A stretch of 64,000 nt of DNA from Muraenolepis orangiensis (lineage: Eukaryota > Chordata > Actinopteri > Gadiformes > Muraenolepididae): NCBI GenBank assembly GCA_027704905.1, contig CM051006.1:5741915-5805914 (forward strand), written 5' to 3'. The stretch's first letter is position 1. Every line of letters begins with the position of its first letter. Below are positions 1 through 45,869 of this stretch, one piece after another. Both the position numbers and the translations under genes were made by a program. Below the pieces are notes generated by a model, which saw only the letters and a program-made list of their open reading frames with translations, had not been told where the DNA came from and made no database searches.

Positions 1-110
1 TCTCTCTCTCTCTCTCCCCTCTCTCTCTCTCTCCATCTTTCTCTCTCCATCTTTCTCTCTCCCCCCCCTCTCTCTCTCTCCCTCTTGCTCTCACCCACTC
101 CCTTGAGTTT
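1..110. repeat. CT-rich low-complexity tract
   Basis: Almost pure (CT)n with C runs at the window edge, inside slc4a5. Confidence 0.9.
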
Positions 111-116
111 TCTCTT

Positions 117-178
117 TCTAGATTCAAGATTCAATATGCTTTTATGTGCTTTTAAGTACAATGGAATGCTATAATAAT
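117..178 (+). repeat. Interspersed repeat family B (short copy)
   Basis: Carries the family start 'attcaagattca' and 'agtacaatggaatgct'. The same sequence recurs near 12848, 39923, 44600, 48988, 53455 and 53998. Confidence 0.55.
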
Positions 179-216
179 AATAACAATAACCTTTGTTCAA
201 GGGAGCTAACACTTAC

Positions 217-16371
<16,155 letters not shown>

Positions 16372-16639
16372 CTGAAGAAGGATGGGAGGAACAGGGGAGA
16401 GGTCACCATCACACAACCGTTATGTGGTTTAGCTTTAACACTAAAACATCGGCTTACAAAACTTAAAATGCAAATAAACTGCATAAACAATAATGTATAA
16501 ATAAACAATGCATATTTAGAATATAGTCGGACAAATACATCAACGTAAACTTGAACACAAAGTTAGTGCTTGGATGTGAGGTTAGTACTTCAACATGAAG
16601 CTAGTCAACGTGAGCTAAAAGCTTCTCTTCATGTGACAG

Positions 16640-18423
16640 CCGAGCTTCGCATATTTTGATTTAGTTTTAGAAAATGCCTTTTAGTTTTAGCCAAATCTTA
16701 CTCATCTGAATTGCTTTCGTTTTAGTCGACTAAATATCATACAATTTTAGTTTACTTAATATCATATGATTTTAGATGACTAAATCTACAGTAGATTTAG
16801 TCGACTAAAATGTTAAATAAATAATAAACTGCATTATGTAAATGTTTCTCTAGAATTTTCAAACTCATTATATACTACTGGAGAGAACAAATATTAACCT
16901 GTTATTATGGAATGGTATTTAGGTTTGAACTTGCAATACAGACATATTTAAGTAGTCTTTATTCATCTTATGTGATAAGCAAAATGTTTAACAACTTGCA
17001 TATCACACTCATTCTGCTACTTAATTATCAAAAAGAAAAAACGACTGGCTGTAATGTAGAAAAAAACTAATATTGTGAACAAGCCAGCAATACCTTTAGT
17101 GCATAGAAACATTAGTGCATCAAGAACAAGAACACTATTATATAACATATGAACTGAAACAGCATACCAAGAAAAAAAAACAAGAAAAATAATGCAACCC
17201 ATCTCCAAATATTGAAAAGGTTGTGTCTCAAAGGCTGTCAATAGCAGGAAATGTAACCATTGTAATTCAACATCAAAATAAATGCTAGGCATAATGCAAT
17301 TAGTGTGTGGAACTGAATCTCTCCTTCCCTCCTTTGAAAAGAGACACGATTCATTTTTAGGAAAGCACTTCACGTCAATGTGACCCTTGCTCTATACCCT
17401 TACCCTTGCTCTCTCGCCGGGCTCTAGTGAGGTCACCTGTGACACTGACAACCTTCTCTGCAAAGGCTTGAGAATCTGCCGTAGCCAACGGTTCTAATGC
17501 AAAATATTTTAAGCTGTGATAAAAAGTGTCACTCTTTGACAGCCAAAAGTCTGTTCCTGTGTCATCAGTGGCGGGTTGTGGAAGTAGTGGCTCTTCCTTA
17601 TACTCTGATGATCTGCTGCCTCATGCTGGGTGTGGAGGTAGTTTTTTTCCGGCTTCTGGCAAGAAAGCAACATCAACAAGGGTTTCACATACAGTAGGAT
17701 GGACAAAGCAGGCGCGCTGCTGCAAGCGGTGAGAACCTTTTATCAATTGGATCCAAGAGCCAAGCAAAACACTTCCATTCACATTCCCACACATTTTCTG
17801 CATAAGAGTTGCAAGGTCTCAGCAGCGAGGGTCCTGTTCAAAGTCAGCAAGGTGGCCGATCAGATCAAAGATGGCAGGGACCCCATGTACATGGTGTCAC
17901 TCTGGAGGGTTTTTGTATGTTTTGCAAAAGGCAGCAGTAGGCCTAGTCTTTAACTTAGTGAGTAGTCGGCAGACCATGTTGAATGTGCTTGACCAGTGTG
18001 TGGGGCAGTCATTAAAAAGAAATTGACCACATTGGTCCAATATCCTCTGTGTTGCAACGGAGGACTTGCAAAACAGCTTTACGACTGACCTTGCTTTATC
18101 AAGGACTCTCTTAATACGTGCCTCCTTCTGCACCATGAGGACTACAAGTTGTAAAGTATGCACCACAGAGGGTGTCCGGTCCATATCCATGTGGATATGA
18201 TGGTACCTAACAAGAGGAACACTCACAACCAACTCGTTCCCAACTTGTCGCACCCTTACATTTTTGTCTCGTTTTAATTTGTTGATAAAAGTGTCAATAT
18301 ATTTTGTCATAGTGGTTTGTCATCATAAATTTGTTTTGTTTATTTGGTTATCGTTTTCGTCAGTGAAAAAGTGTGGTTGACGTAAACTATAACGAAAATG
18401 ATTAGTCAACGAAATTAACACTG
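16640..18423 (-). mobile_element. Degenerate hAT transposon
   Basis: The right end (minus reading from 18423) is CAGTGTTAATTTCGTTGACT, a terminus typical of hAT elements in fish. Further in come several 'gttttagtcgactaa' style motifs. It contains a broken transposase (next entry). The left end is not defined. Confidence 0.6.
17500..18310 (-). pseudogene. hAT-family transposase relic (ZBED-like)
   Basis: 18310-17897 is an open frame containing VLDKARSVVKLFCKSS, LLDQCG-like 'ILDQCGQFLFNDCPTHWSST' and FNMVCRLL, matching the conserved middle of hAT/ZBED transposases. Downstream the frame breaks and a SYAENVWECEWK...LDPIDKRF-like piece continues in another frame with stops. I infer an inactive remnant. 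Confidence 0.7.
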
Positions 18424-18879
18424 CATGGCAGCAGCCAGAGACCCAGCGGATCAATGACTGACCAGAGGAAAAGTCAATCGAACACCCCCATCGAGTCCCC
18501 CGTTACCCCCAGGCTGGAGCACAGGGGGATGGGGGATGGGGGGGAGATAGAACTACGTACAAACTAGGAATCCCCCAAAGTAACACTGACAAATAATAAT
18601 AATAGTCAGAGATAAGTAGATAAACAACGGTATGCATGTTCCCCAGAATATAGCTTTTTGAGATATACAGTTAGAAGATAGAAAATGTCTTATCTATCGA
18701 TTCATCCATAGTACCACCGTTATGTATGTGTAATACCACGCCTGTAAGCCTTATTAACCCAGTGACTTGAGGTTGATCGAGGCTGATCAATAGATGTCAT
18801 TTCCAATCACCCGCTAGTTCCAGGCGCCTGGTCAGTGTTCTGTGAAGGGCGGTCACTTCCACACGACGCTTGTGCTGTT

Positions 18880-19285
18880 ACAGAACGGACTAGTTGCAGA
18901 ACGGACTAGTTGCAGAACGGACTACTTACAGAACGGACTAGTTGCAGAACGGACTAGTTGCAGAACAGACTAGTTGCAGAACGGACTAGTTACAGAACGG
19001 ACTAGTTGCAGAACAGACTAGTTGCAGAACGGACTAGTTCCAGAACGGACTAGTTGCAGAACAGACTAGTTGCAGAACAGACTAGTTGCAGAACGGACTA
19101 GTTCCAGAACGGACTAGTTGCAGAACGGACTAGTTGCAGAACGGACTAGTTACAGAACATACTTGTTGTAGGATGGACTAGTTACAGAACGGACTTGTTA
19201 CACAACATACTAGTTACAGAACGGACTAGTTACACAACATACTAGTTACAGAACAGACTAGTAACACAACATACCAGTTGCAGAA
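18880..19285. repeat. 16-bp minisatellite
   Basis: About 25 copies of TTGCAGAACGGACTAG, each with an ACTAGT core, degrading to ACACAACATACTAGT toward the end. Confidence 0.95.
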
Positions 19286-19289
19286 CGGA

Positions 19290-20172
<883 letters not shown>

Positions 20173-20267
20173 TGGATACATTGGTAGAGTGACATTGAGG
20201 GACAGCAAAATAGATTGACAGAGGAAAGTGATTGAACTATTGAGGGAACAGAATGTAAAACAGCTAG

Positions 20268-20292
20268 AGAGAGAGAGGGAGGGAAAGAGGGA

Positions 20293-20350
<58 letters not shown>

Positions 20351-20359
20351 TAGAGAACA

Positions 20360-20454
<95 letters not shown>

Positions 20455-20474
20455 ACAAACGAGAGAGAGAGAGA
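20268..20474. repeat. (GA)n microsatellite
   Basis: Two (GA)n blocks, each ending in 'tagagaacaaacga', so a local duplication. Confidence 0.97.
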
Positions 20475-20841
20475 GTAAAACAGAGCGAATGTGTAAAAGA
20501 GTTTGAAAGACACGATTGTAACGTAACAGTGAACCAGTGACTTTATAAAAATGAGTCCTAGGATCCTCATAGTGCGGAGTAGCTCTTGGTGTAGCCAGCG
20601 ATGCGATCAGTGACGGTGGAGCGTATGGGAAGGCCTCTATAGATCGTAATGACATTTTCTCATTCAATAAGGTTTTGGCCTAAAGCCCTCAGTGACCTCA
20701 GAGGGACACAATTCAGAGGGCAGGTGAAAACATATGACATATTCTGTAAACCAAGTGAGTACAAATACAGTGGCTCTTCCAAATATATCTTTAGTGCACC
20801 TGTAGTTATTTTAGACATTTAGGCAACAAAAGCGCACAGTC

Positions 20842-20902
20842 GTACTAGTTATACTGAACAACAAGGATACAGTTATACTAGTTATACTGAACAACAAGCA
20901 TA
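20842..20902 (-). repeat. Isolated one-and-a-half-unit copy of the 27.3-kb minisatellite unit
   Basis: Minus-strand reading gives 'gcttgttgttcagtataact' and 'agtataactgtat', identical to one unit type of the 27328-28000 array, plus a partial second unit. Confidence 0.85.
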
Positions 20903-21286
20903 CAACAAGGTCTGCTGACAAGCGTCAAACATAAGTCAAACCTACGGGATACATAGGCCTCATCAAATAGAGAGAACACAACGTTGGAAATACTTCAGAG
21001 ACACGGACAGACCTACAAGGTAAATCAACTCATGTTCTTGTTGTTCTCTGACTTTGGTAGTAGCTTCAAATTCAAGGAAATTAAGCGGCAAGACTCAAGG
21101 GGGTATTAGCTGCAGTATAGTGCAAGGTATGTGTGCTATGTTAAATATAAAAAATAACACCATTAAAATTAAGAAAGATTAATAATAAAGATAGTTGACC
21201 TTTTGCCAAGGTTAGGTCATTTTCCATACATTAACTCCTCAGATATGAGCAGGCCCATAGCCATAAACATATGTATGCAGCAAATG

Positions 21287-21290
<4 letters not shown>

Positions 21291-21318
<28 letters not shown>
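21291..21318. repeat. (TA)n microsatellite
   Basis: Fourteen TA units. Confidence 0.95.
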
Positions 21319-21779
21319 CCCTTATACCCAATCAGCGTATTAATGACCCATAGATAATCATCAAAATCCGAAATTTCGGTAACATTAGTGGCCGGATCAG
21401 CTGTAAAAGTAGCTTGGGTTTCCCTTTTATCTTTCTTCTTGTTAACTTCATTAGCACGTCTGAGCATTCTGGTGGATTGATCACATTAGGCTCCTAGATA
21501 GCTATTATTTTTATTTTGGGTGGGTATGATTGCTCAAAAGACGTGTGCTTTATCTCATAGTGGCGCTTTACATTGTCGCTTTTGATAATGGCCACCGTCT
21601 CGGAACAAATGAGACATGCTGGTTTTGAACTGCCGTGGGAAGAATGAACATGTTAAGCGTCTGTTTGGCTGTCTACCTTTCTGTTTCTGCATTTTAGAGC
21701 AAAAAAAAGGAATGCATTTGATGCTCCCAGTTATTTGCATTATCCGATCTATAATATTGTCTTTCTTCCACATTTAGGT

Positions 21780-22500
21780 TCCAGTCACACTTGCTAAATT
21801 GAGGAGCATTGTGGAGGCAGGTGAGACCCCACTCCCAGGAACACTCCTTGCTCACCTTCACCAAGAATCAGGACAATGCAGGAGGGCTTGGGGCCTTTAG
21901 CATTGTTGGTGAGAAGGGGAGAAGCAGGAGAAGGGCACGGAACTCAAGAGCGTATAATATATCATTCCAGGTCCTCAAAACTTCCATCTGCAGCCTGGAG
22001 ATATGGAGCCATATTGAGTACAGGTTCCAGCATATTGAAGTGCTGGAGGCATCAATGAATGTACTTCAGTGTCCTGGGTCCAAAGGCAGGAACGTTTTAA
22101 TGTTGCAGACCCTTACTAAAACAACTCATCCCAGGACAGGAGGCCACAGTTACACTGCAACAAGAGTAGACCTCGTTCAAGCAGCATGTTCTTGTAGGAT
22201 CATTTAAGGTTGTTCAATTACCCAAATTAATATGAACTGAATTGATTTCCGTCTCATCGCTACTGACTGTTAGAACTGCTGGTGTAAATGTTTCCATTAT
22301 ACTGCATGCTCGTTGGCCCTGCCTTGGCTAATCTCTGAAGGACCAGACACAAGCTGAGATCACGCAGCTCCTGGCCAGTGAGAAAGACAAATGGGCAGAA
22401 ATATCCCAAACCTCTGGCTGGTCACCCCAGTCTCCTCCACTGTGAACACAACGACAGGGACTTCTCCACCATGAACAGGGTAAGAACATTTAGTCTTCCT
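21780..22500 (+). other. Unrecognised intergenic stretch with a 132-codon open frame
   Basis: 21809-22207 is open and begins MWRQVRPHSQEHS. I recognise no family, and the flanks hold transposon-like pieces. It is probably a decayed repeat. Confidence 0.3.
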
Positions 22501-22557
22501 GCACTTGATATGTTTTTCATGTGATTGTTGTGTGGTTCATTTAAATCCTAGTGTCTG

Positions 22558-22782
22558 GTCAGTTATATACCAGGGGCTTGAGTACAGTTCTATCAGTTAT
22601 ATACCAGGGGCTGGAAGCCAGTTTTATTTGAGTCTGGTCTTCGACTCGTGTGTAATGTACAATGGTTGCATCGACAAGGGCGTGGATTATTCAAACTAAT
22701 GCTTCAAACATTACACCTGTGATTGCTGTAAAGATTAACAATTATTATTGTCAATGTACAACCCCACACCGTGGGGTCTCTC
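22558..22782 (+). repeat. Dispersed element E, copy 2, with a single minisatellite unit
   Basis: Repeats 13773-14029 almost exactly and carries just one unit of the 14-kb array ('tgtcaatgtacaacccc', 'acaccgtggggtctctc'). Confidence 0.85.
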
Positions 22783-22814
22783 TGTCTTAGGTCAGTGAAA
22801 ACTGACCTAAGACA
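22783..22814. repeat. Perfect 14-bp stem with GAAA loop
   Basis: TGTCTTAGGTCAGT, GAAA, ACTGACCTAAGACA. It directly follows the single minisatellite unit of element E. Confidence 0.85.
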
Positions 22815-22997
22815 TAGGCTACAAGGGGGAGCAGCTGGCTGCATGTCTGCAGATGCAATGAATGGACCGGCACCGGAGGCCTTCCTGTACACACAGGCGT
22901 TGGAGCTGTTCTTCCAAGAACCCAGAAGGATTGAGTGCTCTGACCAACAGTGCCATCTTGTGCACACTGAATATTGTTCCACCCAAACCCCGCCCCC

Positions 22998-23027
22998 AAA
23001 TCCCCCCCCCCCCCCCCCCCCCCCACC
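22998..23027. repeat. Poly-C tract
   Basis: About 26 C residues. Confidence 0.95.
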
Positions 23028-23320
23028 CAGGCCTCGCTCATGCTATACAACATACTAAAACTGAGCTGTTTAGAGACGTGAAAAAGTTAATCTATAAAGG
23101 GTCATAGCTCATAAATGTGGCCAGTCTACTGTATAAGTCTTCTTATTGTCTATTCATGAATTCTGTAGTGAACGTTCATGCAGGAAAAAACATGTTTTTT
23201 TTGCTAAATATATAAATTACAGTATAAACCAAAATAGGAGCAACTATCAGATATGCACTATTCCTTAACTTGTCAATAAGGATATTTTACTTGACTAATG
23301 AGGATGGAACCATTGTAACT

Positions 23321-23671
23321 AGGGCTGTCTTGATGAAAGAATCCTTAGTCAACTTAAAAGTCACAGGATTCTGTCAGTGTCAACTAATCAATACATTTAT
23401 TTGATCTACAAATCTGTATAAATGTTCGATATTTCCAATATTCCAATCTCTCTGAAGATGAATGCAGTCGTCATGCAGAAGGATCTCTCAAAAAGTACTG
23501 CTTTTTAAAGACCAAAGCATGCGTGTGAGTATTAGTGTCGCCAGAGTTGGGATTCCTAGTTCCCAGCCATGACTAATGGCTAAGAGCAACAACTAAAAAC
23601 TTTCTTAGTCAATTTAGACGACCAATTCCCTATCGACCAATTAGTTGAGTAAAATAAGAAAGAGCAGCCCT
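23321..23671. mobile_element. Small terminal-inverted-repeat element
   Basis: Bounded by AGGGCTG and CAGCCCT, with 'ccttagtcaactt' near the left and 'aattagttgagtaa' near the right end. It resembles nonautonomous hAT elements of fish. No clear target duplication is visible. Confidence 0.5.
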
Positions 23672-23679
23672 AATGAGAT

Positions 23680-25425
23680 GTAAAATAACCACCCACAACG
23701 CAGGGAGTGGGCCTCCTTACCTCCTCAGAATAAGGCAGTGCAGTAGACATGGCATGTTGGCAATTAATTATCTCTTTAGTGTTCCATTTAACATTTACCT
23801 TATATTAAAGCTTCTGTGAACCATGGCAGGGTACAGTATGTTCAGCTAACCAGTCTAAATAAAGTCTGAATTTACATCATATTTACATTTTAAGTTAAGT
23901 AACCATACATGAGACCTGGTACTAGAAGCACCCACTCCACTCCAATGGATTTTCAACTGAAATTGAATTGTACCTGAGCCACGGTTGGCATGCTGTAGTT
24001 CTATCCATTCATATTTCTTTGTAATGCTTTGACTTTGTTGTGAATATTGTATCGCAGCCCAGCCTCTGTCTTTCAGAGCTACTGGCTCTGCCTGGAGGCA
24101 TGAGTCAAAGTCCTTCTCACCTGGTGCTCTGCAGCTTGTTATGAAGTTAAACACATGCTTCTCAACAGCCTTTACATTACGCTGTCAGAAATGGAAACTA
24201 AAGAAAAAGCTATAACAACAATGGAACAGTGGCTCTAATGTGAATACAAAAGGCTTATTTACCCTGCCTTCCATTGGAGCACTTTGATGAAGCTTGGAGC
24301 CACTTGAAGTGCTGTGTTCTGCTGGAAATCTGAAAAGATGAATTTAATTATATATTCTATGATCACATACTGCCATCCCTGGGAAGGCAAGAATATACGT
24401 ACATGTGTTTTCATCATTCAAGTACATTCACTTCACACATTTTGTATTTGGGTGCCTTTTATATTTCCCCATGTCTTGGTTGAGTGTTGCTGATGTTTAC
24501 ATTGTCCTAAATGGTTGACTCAGACGTGGCCTCCATGTTGTCCAGGGTGGTGGAGGCAGTTAGGTCTCAGTTCTTGAGCTTTTGAAAAGTAACCATTTAA
24601 AAAGAGCGTTAATGACAATACGTTTGTTTGGTTGTAATTCATTGTAACCAACCTCAATGTCAGGCAAACCTACATTAAGATATTAATTCACATTTTAGAT
24701 GGAAACATAATCTGCCTGCAAATGACAAACTAGCATTGATGTGACATATTTATAATAAAACACAAGACACTCATTCCATGCTACTTTGGGAATCTCCACA
24801 AGAATCTAAGTACTCTAGGGCTAGGCACACTTGTATGCACTTGGTAGTGGACTCCATTCGGCCCTGGGGCTGAAGAAGCCTTTGCATGTGTTACTACAGC
24901 TTCCACCTCTTCTTACCTTGATGGCCTGATATTCAAATGATACTGTATCTCTCCTCCCTAGGTGGTATGTCAGAAAGAAGGCGCATCTCTTATTCTTCTG
25001 TATCTGAGTGAGTCTTTGCTAAATATTCCTCTTCCTCTTGCTTTGAAGCTTTGAGGTTACCTCATTTTCTTGGCTGAACATCCTTTTAACAAAGTTAGAT
25101 GGATACCTATAAAAGGCTGTCCTGACTCGCTCCGCCCTCCGGAGTACTGCTAACCGACTAATTAGCTCTTAGCTATTGCAAAACATGAATTCCTTCTCTC
25201 TCATCTACTGTTGCTTTTCTCTATTGCTTTCTAAGTTGTCTCCTCTCCTTTACTAATTTCTCCATTACGTTCTGCTGTCTAGACCTAATTGGCTGCAACC
25301 TGTCCACCTTCATTCTATCAATGATTCCAAATCTTTCCAAAGCACCATATTCATAGATAAAGTCTCCCATCTTCTGTCATTTATTTACTTTTGTTCCTTT
25401 AAGCCCATCTCACACTATTATCAGG
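23680..25425. other. Intergenic, no gene recognised
   Basis: The minus open frame 24154-23855 and smaller frames have no recognisable domain. The sequence has the look of old, decayed repeats. Confidence 0.45.
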
Positions 25426-25432
25426 TCGCTAT

Positions 25433-26220
25433 TGTAGTATAATTTCTACTCGGTGGAATAAGAATCTTTCTCAGAGGTCCGGATACTAAGTTCAAGGTGT
25501 TTATTGAACAAAGCATCAAATGAAAGCATCTGCTGCAGCGAGATGGAGCCTGCCGTGCCAATTCACAGACTGGCGACGCGCTCCTTTACCAAACATTATA
25601 TAGACAATAGCATCATAGAACAACCACTACTCCTAGTGGTCAAAGTAACAAACATCAACTTAATACTATTGGTCTGAGAGGTACAACCAGTATCCTGGTT
25701 GGTCACGGTGGTCATCGTCACGTCACAAGTTTATGGCTCAAACCCCCAAGGGGGTCGTATTTGGCTTGCGCAACATTTCACGGCACCACTCTCTACGTTA
25801 GAGCTCATGTTACACTCTGTAGGATACCGTTGAAAACCCCCTAAAGGCACCATTACAAGGGCCTGAAGGCACACCAACACATCTGGAACAGCTTAACACA
25901 TCTCTATGTCCTAGTGGGCCTTGGGGTCCACCAGCAGATTATGCTGTAGCCACCTACTGCAATGTATAGAATATCCAAAGACAGTGTTTTAGATTATAAT
26001 AAGGGTATAAAAATACACTACACTATTAACGGTCTCCTGTCTCATAACCTAAAGATATTACTACATACTGTAGGAGTCACACAAGATAGATTGTTGCATG
26101 ATGATAACCCGCCCCCCAAAACTCTGATTGGTTATTCACCAGCGCAGTGAGCTCTGCTGATTGGTTCACAGAGCCTCTGGCTAGACCCGCTCTAAGGGAG
26201 GATCGTTCCTCCATTACTGC
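25433..26220 (-). mobile_element. Possible LTR-like sequence
   Basis: Read on the minus strand it has AATAAA followed by a TACA end near 25433, and two CCAAT boxes (plus 'tgattggtt' at 26126 and 26159). No matching target duplication or internal region was found. Confidence 0.25.
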
Positions 26221-26224
26221 CGTA

Positions 26225-27320
26225 CACACTCATGTTGAAAGCAAGGACTTACTGGCCGCTGACGTCCGGACGTTTTATAATGGACTTCAATGGGGAGCAC
26301 AGTCCTCCGTACAGTAATTTGCAGTAGGGGGTGCTGTTGGTACTTTTACACCGGGGCATGATTTTAGTGCATTGGAAGTGTTAAAATAGTAATATTATCA
26401 GTATTTTCACAGATGAAGCTGTTAAATGTATGTGTATTCTATTTTCTCTGAGATTCTAGGGAGGATATGGTCCTCCCCTTTCTCAATGGACGAGCATCCT
26501 CTGCTGTACACAATTAAAGACCAATGTGGTTCAGTGGTAAAGCTCATTATAATAGAGCCTCCATCCATACTCTGGAGTTTCTAATTGTTCACATTGTTAC
26601 AACACACGGGATCAATTCAATAAAAGTAGCAGGCTATATGAAAGTAACGTATTTATGTAATTCTACCACCAGATGGCGCTGCAGGACTATTATTTCATGC
26701 TTTATTGTGATTAGAGTACAGAAATAAGAAATGTAATGGGTGCAGTAAAATCGGATCGGAAAAGTTAAGATTGACTTTAGGCCTTATTCAGGGACAAAAG
26801 AACTGATTTGTTGACAGTCGAGACGGTGTGTGTGGGAGCGGGGGGGGGTGTTACATAGGCAGGTTTTAATATTTTACATTTAATCTTTACCTTATTCTTC
26901 AATAGCTTCATGTGCTTGTCGTTGACAGACCTTGCAGGTGTGTTTGATCAGCTATAATAACACTTATAACTGAAAGACTTTTGTGATTAACTTATGTTAG
27001 CTTGCATAAAGGTAACCAGGGTAAGGCTTTTTTTCCATCCACCACAAAAGGTAGATAGTGTTGCTTGATGAGTTCTCCTGTTGAGTTCATAGTTGCAATT
27101 CCTCTAATGATGTGATTATTGGGCCTACTATTAGGCCTAATATTCACTGTTCGAGCATTGGCTATTTTAGACAGGGGTCAGTAAGACATGGGCGGGATGA
27201 ATAACGTTACTTCAAACAAGTCCGTCTTCTGTCATGTATTCAGCAAGAACATTTGGAAGATACAACACTTTTGCTTTGAAGGCATTGCAGATTTTGACAC
27301 AAGCCACTAAACGATATGCT
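26225..27320. other. Intergenic, no feature recognised
   Basis: Only short open frames without recognisable products. Confidence 0.45.
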
Positions 27321-27327
27321 TGTTGTT

Positions 27328-28000
27328 CAGTAAAACTAGAATTACCGTATGCTTGTTATTCAGTATAAATAGAATTACTGTATGCTTGTTGTTCAGTATA
27401 AATAGAATTACTGTATGCTTGTTGTTCAGTATAAATAGAATAACTGAATTCTTGTTGTTCAGTATAACTAGTATAACTGTATGCTTGTTGTTCAGTATAA
27501 ATAGAATAACTGAATTCTTGTTGTTCAGTATAAATAGAATTACTGTATGCTTGTTGTTCAGTATAAATAGAATAACTGAATTCTTGTTGTTCAGTATAAC
27601 TAGTATAACTGTATGCTTGTTGTTCAGTATAAATAGAATAACTGAATTCTTGTTGTTCAGTATAAATAGAATTACTGTATGCTTGTTGTTCAGTATAAAT
27701 AGAATAACTGAATTCTTGTTGTTCAGTATAACTAGTATAACTGTATGCTTGTTGTTCAGTATAAATAGAATAACTGAATTCTTGTTGTTCAGTATAAATA
27801 GAATTACTGTATGCTTGTTGTTCAGTATAAATAGAATAACTGAATTCTTGTTGTTCAGTATAACTAGTATAACTGTATGCTTGTTGTTCAGTATAAATAG
27901 AATAACTGAATTCTTGTTGTTCAGTATAAATATAATTACTCTATGCTTGTTGTTCAGTATAAATATAATTACTCTATGCTTGTTGTTCAGTTAAACTAGT
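27328..28000. repeat. 33-bp minisatellite with 132-bp higher-order structure
   Basis: About 20 units of 33 bp starting 'gttgttcagtataaatagaa'. Three variants (ending 'attactgtatgctt', 'aataactgaattctt', or containing 'actagtataactg') recur in a fixed four-unit order about four times. Confidence 0.95.
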
Positions 28001-28015
28001 ATTACTTATTATGTT

Positions 28016-28055
28016 AATACTGATTTAAACACTATTAGGTGTTTAAATCAGTATT
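28016..28055. repeat. 17-bp perfect inverted repeat
   Basis: AATACTGATTTAAACAC, TATTAG, GTGTTTAAATCAGTATT, directly after the 33-bp array. Confidence 0.85.
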
Positions 28056-28059
28056 AGAG

Positions 28060-29200
28060 GGTTAAATCACATAATAGGGTAAACTTGTGTTTAACGCAAC
28101 AACCAAATGTAACCTATCAGGCCTACAGTTGGGCTTTCTCATTTTGTAGTGCAGACTATGTGTGGCAGTCATTTGCCACCTGTCAGGAGCCAGCAACATT
28201 ATTTGTGTCACAGAGGACCACCTCTGACGACCCGGTCCCTGACAGACTTCAGCTGGCTGAAGTCTTAGAGGACGTCTACTGTCAGCTGTTCCCAGCTGCT
28301 CGACCATGGCTATTATATTTTATTCATCACAGGTAACAGACCTTGACCAGGCACGAGAGAAATGGACAGAACAGAGTGAAGGGGTCGGACGTCTGTTGGT
28401 GAATGTCAGTGCATTATAGTGTTGATGGAGCCCAGTAGTGAGCTTGGCATAGTAGCCCTAGTGGTGCTAGGACTACCCAACATTTTCTCTGCCTGGATTT
28501 CCCAGAAGGGGAAATCTTTAATAGTACTATTACTGCATACTATTAATATATTATTATTGTTTCTATTATTTCCTGTATAGCTTCCCCAATAAGCTTCTGG
28601 TTGTCGTCTGCAGACATCTCAGAGATCACTGCGACCAGTGCTCACTTAGGAAGTCCATCCAAGTAAGTCCATCCAACTAACATGTGTTTCCCTGAAGTTG
28701 CATTACAAATGTGTTAAGCGTTGTCCCATCTAGTAGTAGAGTAATTCCTTTCAGATGGCAGGGGGACAGGTAAGTCTGTGGATAACAGACTTAATAACAA
28801 ATCTTAATTCATGGCAACATGCTCTCTTTTGAGCAAGTTAGGCAAGACTATGGCCCAATAGATGCCTTATTCCTCGCGTACGCCCACTTAGCACTAATAT
28901 CAATACAACATGTAGAGAACAGTGTGTAGAACGCTATCAAACCCTCATGAAACACTCTCTAGAACCCCTCTAGTGGTGTGATGTGTACACTGTCCTGTAA
29001 TTGTAATTGTGAATACATGTTTTACCTACTTACTCATATTTTAGACTTACCTTGCAACTTGTGTCGTCAGGACCGGTTTCAAACCTTAATGTACATCGTA
29101 ATGTACAATGGCCGCATCTTGTAATACACTTTTACATGCCACCAGAAAGTTCTGAACGAAGCCAATGGTAGACACAGAAATGAAACCAGAACAGACTTCC
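28060..29200. other. Intergenic, no gene recognised
   Basis: A plus open frame at 28085-28336 includes DDPVPDRLQLAEVLEDVYC but matches nothing I know. Confidence 0.4.
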
Positions 29201-29216
29201 ATCAGTAGTTCTGACA

Positions 29217-29222
29217 TTTATT
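29217..29222 (-). terminator. Possible scarb1 polyadenylation signal
   Basis: AATAAA on the minus strand, about 750 bp after the scarb1 stop codon. It is the clearest signal seen there; usage is inferred. Confidence 0.3.
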
Positions 29223-29828
29223 TCACTGTGCTTCCATCCGATCACATTTACATCATGAAGCACACTTACTGTTTTAGAGAAAGAGATAATTCCGTAATTA
29301 CAATAATGTGCATGACGGATTGAGCCTAATGTAGGACCCATATGGATAGAGCATTTAGAAATCACTCTACAACTCACAGTCAATCTAATTAATTAACTAT
29401 AAAGGTATGGCACAAAGGCACAGTGGTGGTCAACATACTCGACTAAGACACAGACATTTGTATTTTAGTCTTTTTTTGTTTAGTCTTCAGTGTAAAAACC
29501 CCTGCTTTCGCCTTTAGTGTGTTGGATCAACCGGAACAAGACTCACACACGATTTGTCGACTTTGTACAAAAGAGAAACATATTTCCGGTGATGTTTGAC
29601 ACTGGATCATCGCTCATCGCTAGTCTCAACCCTTCCCCGGAACCTTTCCCCGGAACTGGAATATTCATGAGCACCAAAATTATTCCAAGTTTGAGCCCCA
29701 AAAAGTATTCAAGTTAACACTGACAGTCGTCAGATTAGAGTCTCATAAACGTTACATATTTATACCACAGTAAAAATGACAAAGCGGATATTTGGCTGAT
29801 CTAAGAGATCCCATAGCATTTCCTGTTA

Positions 29829-29974
29829 TAATATATATATATATATATATAATACCGCAAAAGGGCAGTGATGCTGGAGTCCTATTGGGACAGAGGTGTG
29901 TGTGTGTGTGTGTGTGTGTGTTAGTCCGTGTGTGTGTGTGTGTGTGTGTTAGTCCGTGTGTGTGTGTGTGTGTG

Positions 29975-29982
<8 letters not shown>
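29829..29982. repeat. (AT)n and (GT)n microsatellites in the scarb1 3' end
   Basis: (AT)n at 29829-29851. GT tracts split by 'tagtccgtg' from 29897 run up to and partly into the last scarb1 codons and the stop. Confidence 0.9.
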
Positions 29983-45859
<15,877 letters not shown>

Positions 45860-45869
45860 GGTTGCAGAT

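Noticed and set aside
23855..24154. 99-codon minus-strand open frame
   Set aside because: No family recognised and it sits among transposon remnants.
27320..27994. 224-codon open frame (LLFSINRIT repeats)
   Set aside because: Product of the 33-bp array only; no start context or unique sequence.
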